The translations under genes were made by a program, and so were the position numbers. Source: Kiritimatiellia bacterium (GTDB taxonomy: Bacteria > Verrucomicrobiota > Kiritimatiellia > SLAD01). Taken from it: a stretch of DNA of 8,614 nt. Every line of letters starts with the position of its first letter. The stretch's first letter is position 1. This document shows positions 6,203 to 8,614 of this stretch, in pieces. The DNA is taken from the NCBI GenBank assembly GCA_007126995.1, contig SLAD01000083.1, forward strand, positions 1-8,614. Reading direction: 5' to 3'. Under the pieces are notes generated by a model. The model saw only the letters and a program-made list of their open reading frames with translations. It searched no databases and was not told the origin of the DNA.

Positions 6203-6808
6203 TCATGGCGTACCGGGACCGCCTGCGTTGTTGTTCTCGCCACTATTACCATTTATTTCAACAGTAATATTATTGTTGTTGTCGTTATCGCTGTCGTTGT
6301 TGTTGCTGTCGTTATCGTTGTCGTTGTCGTTCCCATTTATGGGCTCCGGTTGCTGGCCACTGATCGAGGCCGTTCCCGAAACGGTCGAGAACAAGGAGGG
6401 TTCCGCCCAGGTACCCGTCATAGTCCCGGTATCACCGGAAACCCGGAACGTACCCGAAATGATGCCTTCGGCACCGGTCGAGGTCAGCCCCGACAGCGTG
6501 AAAGAGGCAGAGCGATCACCGCCAGCGCCCTCCACACTGCCAATGTTGCCGCGAAACATCAGCCCGTTGTTGTCGATCGCCTGCAAGCGGCTACCATCCT
6601 GGATCACGTTGAGGTCCCGAATGGGAGCCCCTGTATTGCTTCGCACCAGGTTTTCACCGTTGGGGCCTCGATAAACGCCCGCGACATTGATGCCGACGTT
6701 TCGTGAGACGGAGTCCGAAGAGCTAATGCGGCAGCCCGTGCTGACGCCAAAAATGATGCCGGTTAAGAGCAGCATCAAACTGAGGGATTTAAAGTGTCGC
6801 ATGATCAT
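6203..6808 (-). CDS. lipoprotein of unknown function with Asn/Asp-rich tail
   Basis: Residues 1-26 form a lipoprotein signal: a basic start (MIMRHFK), a hydrophobic core (LSLMLLLTGIIF) and the lipobox V-S-T-G-C with lipidated C26. The mature part to about residue 150 looks beta-rich, with many Gly, Ser and Thr residues and repeated ISGTF, VSG, TMTGTW and VSGTASI strands, perhaps a small barrel or sandwich. A low-complexity Asn/Asp/Ser tract follows at 158-180, then a short Gly/Asn-rich tail ending GPGTP. The start at 6808 is preferred because AAGG sits five bases upstream. A second ATG lies two codons on, and an ATG at 6874 would put 22 non-signal residues in front. No enzyme motif is visible. 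It leads a leftward gene set with lgt and rluD and diverges from the LptF/LptG-family gene. Confidence 0.85.
   Translation of the reverse strand: MIMRHFKSLSLMLLLTGIIFGVSTGCRISSSDSVSRNVGINVAGVYRGPNGENLVRSNTGAPIRDLNVIQDGSRLQAIDNNGLMFRGNIGSVEGAGGDRSASFTLSGLTSTGAEGIISGTFRVSGDTGTMTGTWAEPSLFSTVSGTASISGQQPEPINGNDNDNDNDSNNNDSDNDNNNNITVEINGNSGENNNAGGPGTP
6271..6331 (-). repeat. simple-sequence tract encoding Asn/Asp repeats
   Basis: A degenerate hexamer tract, on the + strand mainly GTTGTC and GTTATC, encodes alternating Asn (AAC) and Asp (GAY) with some Ser in the lipoprotein. All units are multiples of three bases, so slippage would lengthen or shorten the tract without shifting the frame. Confidence 0.85.
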
Positions 6809-6944
6809 CCAAACCTTACTGTAAACGTGACAGGTCTCTACCATGCACCGGAATGGATGAATTGTAAATCGCAAGAATTGCTTTTAACCCGCCCCCCTCA
6901 CTTCACTTGTTTTTCACCTAATGAAGCAGTACGCTGGCTGCCGC
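6809..6944. promoter_or_regulatory. divergent intergenic region, promoters not resolved
   Basis: This 136-base stretch separates the divergent lipoprotein and LptF/LptG-family genes, so it must hold the leftward promoter and probably the rightward one. It is locally AT-rich around 6860-6890, as promoters often are, and holds a short palindrome GCAAgaaTTGC at 6871-6881. I could not find a -35/-10 pair with good sequence and spacing on either strand, so no exact promoter is called. Confidence 0.3.
6814..6817 (-). promoter_or_regulatory. ribosome binding site of the lipoprotein gene
   Basis: AAGG on the - strand lies five bases before the ATG at 6806-6808. It decides between three in-frame ATG codons in favour of 6808. 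Confidence 0.55.
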
Positions 6945-8033
6945 ATGAAGCTGGTCGACAAATATATCCTCAAGAATGTGCTCACGCCGCTGACCTATTG
7001 TCTACTGGCGTTCTTGATGCTGTTTGTCATTTTCGACCTGTTCAGCAACCTCTCCGACTTCATCGAGGCCGGCACCCCGCTGCCTCAGGTCCTGCGCTTC
7101 TACATCTACCTGTTGCCCTCGATCCTGATCTTCATCGTCCCGATCTCTCTGTTATTGGCGGTCCTCTACGGCCTGTCCTCGCTGACGCGCAGCAACGAAT
7201 TAACGGCCATGCGCGCCAGCGGCATCAGCCTCTACCGCTTGATGATACCCATCATCGGCATTGGGCTCTGCGCCACGCTGATCGTCGGCGCCGTCAACGA
7301 AACGCTCGCCCCCTGGTCCGCTTACTGGACGGACCAGTTTGTCCGGGCCGAAACCTATGACGGCGAAGTCTCCTTCTTTGTGACCCAAAATCTGCCCTAC
7401 AAGAATCCCCGCGAACGGCGCGACTGGATTATCGGCGAATTTGACCGCGAGACCTATGACATGCTTCGCATCGAGGTCTACCAGGAGCATGAGGGCGGGG
7501 CGGGGAGTCAACGCTTGATTGCCCGGAAAGGCCAGTGGGATGGCAGTCAGTGGTGGTTTTTCGATGTCACCACACAGGAGCTGGACCCGCGCGGTTATCC
7601 TATGGGCGCGCCGCGTACGGTCTCTATGATGATGATGGATCAACTCAACGAGCAGCCGCGGGATTTCATCAATGTCACCAAGGATCCCGAATTCCTCTCC
7701 TCACGCGAACTGATTGCCTTTCTGCGGGCGCACCAACACATTTCCGAGGAAGCCTTGGCGCGGCACGCCGTGGACCTGCATTATCGGCTCGCCATGCCGT
7801 GGACTTGTCTCATCGTCACCCTGCTCGGCTTGCCGATGGGGGCCCATACCGGTCGCAAAGGCGCCTTGCGTGGGATTATCATGGCGCTCGTGCTCTTCTT
7901 CTCCTTTTACGTCTTCATCAATTTAGGCATGGCGCTGGGGAAAAAACAGATGATTGACCCTTGGTTATCCGTTTGGACGCCAAACCTGATCTTCCTGGTG
8001 ATCGGTGTTGTGATGGTTCGGCACATGCGATAA
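6945..8033 (+). CDS. LptF/LptG-family lipopolysaccharide export permease
   Basis: LptF and LptG form the inner-membrane part of the LptB2FG transporter that extracts lipopolysaccharide and sends it to the periplasmic bridge. The 362-residue product has the family layout. Three N-terminal membrane helices (about 14-34, 53-75, 99-121) come first, with SLTRSNELTAMRASGIS (79-95) as the cytoplasmic coupling helix facing the ATPase. A periplasmic beta-jellyroll domain (about 122-280) and three C-terminal helices (about 285-298, 309-331, 342-358) follow. The N-terminus MKLVDKYILKN from the ATG at 6945 is typical. An ATG at 6921 would add eight residues, and neither has a clear ribosome binding site. 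Sequence alone does not separate LptF from LptG, though the short N-terminus and FIEAG region look nearer to LptG. Only one copy is present, and the partner must lie elsewhere. Confidence 0.9.
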   Translation: MKLVDKYILKNVLTPLTYCLLAFLMLFVIFDLFSNLSDFIEAGTPLPQVLRFYIYLLPSILIFIVPISLLLAVLYGLSSLTRSNELTAMRASGISLYRLMIPIIGIGLCATLIVGAVNETLAPWSAYWTDQFVRAETYDGEVSFFVTQNLPYKNPRERRDWIIGEFDRETYDMLRIEVYQEHEGGAGSQRLIARKGQWDGSQWWFFDVTTQELDPRGYPMGAPRTVSMMMMDQLNEQPRDFINVTKDPEFLSSRELIAFLRAHQHISEEALARHAVDLHYRLAMPWTCLIVTLLGLPMGAHTGRKGALRGIIMALVLFFSFYVFINLGMALGKKQMIDPWLSVWTPNLIFLVIGVVMVRHMR

Positions 8034-8118
8034 TGAAGCAGGCATTTGACTTTGCCAAAAGCTGGACGTAGTTTTGTGACAGCGTGCCCGAAGGGTGAAA
8101 GTGAAGATGGTAGGTAGC

Positions 8119-8123
8119 AAGGA
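8119..8123 (+). promoter_or_regulatory. ribosome binding site supporting a GTG start
   Basis: AAGGA lies eight bases upstream of the GTG at 8132. An in-frame stop at 8111-8113 leaves GTG as the only reasonable start for the small cysteine-rich protein. Confidence 0.6.
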
Positions 8124-8131
8124 ATGACGGC

Positions 8132-8509
8132 GTGATATCGAAAGTAGACTCTCCCGGATCGATCGAATTTGTTCCAGAAAGCGAGGTACTCGTCTATTGC
8201 GATGACGACGAGGCCATGGAACAACCGGATACGTTCCAGTTTTGCCCCCTCGGCGTACAGCTTTACACCTGTAAACCCATAAAAGAATGCCAACTGATCG
8301 ACTTTACACTCGATCTTCCCGCCGAGAACGGCGACTTCGACCAAGTCGCCTGCACCGGCCTGGTGGCGCAATGCTGCGCGGAAAACGGCACCAAGAACCG
8401 CTACCGTGTCTGGGTCAAATTCCTCGACCTCGCCCCCGAAATGGCCGAACGCATTCGTCACATCACTACCAGCAAACGTTTCACCTGTCCCTTCTGCCTC
8501 AGTTTCTAG
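8132..8509 (+). CDS. small cysteine-rich protein resembling a PilZ domain
   Basis: The 125-residue product has no signal peptide or membrane segment. Its pattern recalls PilZ beta-barrels: a central FCPLGVQLYT (37-46) at the position of the D/N-x-S-x-x-G strand, a hydrophobic IDFTLDLP strand (56-63), VACTGLVAQC (72-81) matching the G-x-V-V strand, and YRVWVKFLDLAPEMAERIRHI (91-111), which is very like the closing strand and helix of PilZ. The R-x-x-x-R motif needed for cyclic di-GMP binding is not visible, so ligand binding is doubtful. It has nine cysteines, including C81-C82 and a C-terminal CPFC (119-122), which could bind metal or be redox active. The GTG start is supported by AAGGA eight bases upstream. 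It lies 98 bases after the LptF/LptG-family gene and nine bases before the J-domain gene. The PilZ assignment is tentative. Confidence 0.7.
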   Translation: MISKVDSPGSIEFVPESEVLVYCDDDEAMEQPDTFQFCPLGVQLYTCKPIKECQLIDFTLDLPAENGDFDQVACTGLVAQCCAENGTKNRYRVWVKFLDLAPEMAERIRHITTSKRFTCPFCLSF

Positions 8510-8518
8510 CGATCCCGC

Positions 8519-8614
8519 ATGGCGGATTACTACCCGCGACTGGGAATCCGTCCCGATTGCACATTTGACGAACTCAAGCGCGCCTACTATCAAAAGGCCA
8601 AGGCCACCCATCCA
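8519..8614 (+). CDS. J-domain (DnaJ-type) protein, 3' end outside window
   Basis: The first 32 codons are visible from ATG 8519. MADYYPRLGI matches the J-domain opening (DYY-x-x-LG), and FDELKRAYYQKAKATHP matches helix II through the start of the HPD loop. The window ends exactly after His-Pro, so the Asp needed to stimulate the Hsp70 ATPase cannot be checked. J-domain proteins deliver clients to DnaK. Without the rest, full-length DnaJ, CbpA-like and short specialised J proteins cannot be told apart. It follows the PilZ-like gene by nine bases, with no clear ribosome binding site of its own, and is probably co-transcribed and translationally linked to it. Confidence 0.85.
   Translation, partial: MADYYPRLGIRPDCTFDELKRAYYQKAKATHP

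Noticed and set aside
6228..6674. Open frame on the + strand with a Leu/Ser-rich hydrophobic start, resembling a membrane protein
   Set aside because: The hydrophobic run is just the antisense reading of the Asn/Asp simple repeat in the lipoprotein gene.
6871..6881. Short palindrome GCAAgaaTTGC as an operator between the divergent genes
   Set aside because: Four-base arms occur often by chance, and no promoter elements could be placed around it.
8034..8131. Possible small RNA or gene remnant between the LptF/LptG-family gene and the PilZ-like gene
   Set aside because: No strong hairpin with a T run, no open frame with coding character, and no promoter seen. Only the AAGGA near its end is interpretable.
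7907..8611. Open frame on the - strand (234 codons) across the LptF/LptG-family 3' end, the PilZ-like gene and the J-domain gene
   Set aside because: The + strand genes explain this region with recognisable domains, and the antisense translation has no family features.

Overview
The window is a GC-rich chromosomal segment from a Gram-negative bacterium. It encodes an LptF/LptG-type lipopolysaccharide export permease, Lgt, and a lipoprotein with a signal-peptidase-II lipobox. Nothing in it fixes the phylum. Unusual proteins of unknown function beside housekeeping genes, and a Cys-Cys variant of the Lgt signature, would fit the PVC group (for example Kiritimatiellota or Verrucomicrobiota), but that is a weak inference.

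Left part (1-2521, + strand): the end of an alpha-helical protein of unknown function, then a large membrane-anchored protein of unknown function whose stop codon overlaps the start of pgpA (phosphatidylglycerophosphatase A). A well-formed promoter drives a tRNA-His gene (GTG anticodon, encoded CCA). The tRNA converges on a family 2 glycosyltransferase gene (2667-3383, - strand) of the dolichyl/polyprenyl-phosphate sugar synthase type.

Middle (3447-4495): the most unusual part. An IS200-like/REP-associated tyrosine transposase gene sits between two directly oriented copies of a palindrome-rich repeat unit. The copies share exact 39-nt and 43-nt blocks and have imperfect inverted ends. The transposase reads as two fused Y1 domains with complementary losses. 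The N-terminal half keeps the Tyr/Gln helix (Y114, Q118) but has lost the HUH pair. The C-terminal half keeps the HUH pair (H205, H207) but stops before a Tyr helix. This suggests a single-chain pseudo-dimer with one composite active site. The right-hand repeat ends inside the stop codon of rluD.

Right part: a leftward gene set at 6808-4494 encodes a lipoprotein with an Asn/Asp-rich tract, Lgt (which would lipidate it), and an RluD-family pseudouridine synthase. Divergently, 6945-8614 reads rightward: an LptF/LptG-family permease, a small cysteine-rich protein resembling a PilZ domain, and the start of a J-domain protein cut off by the window edge just before the Asp of its HPD motif.
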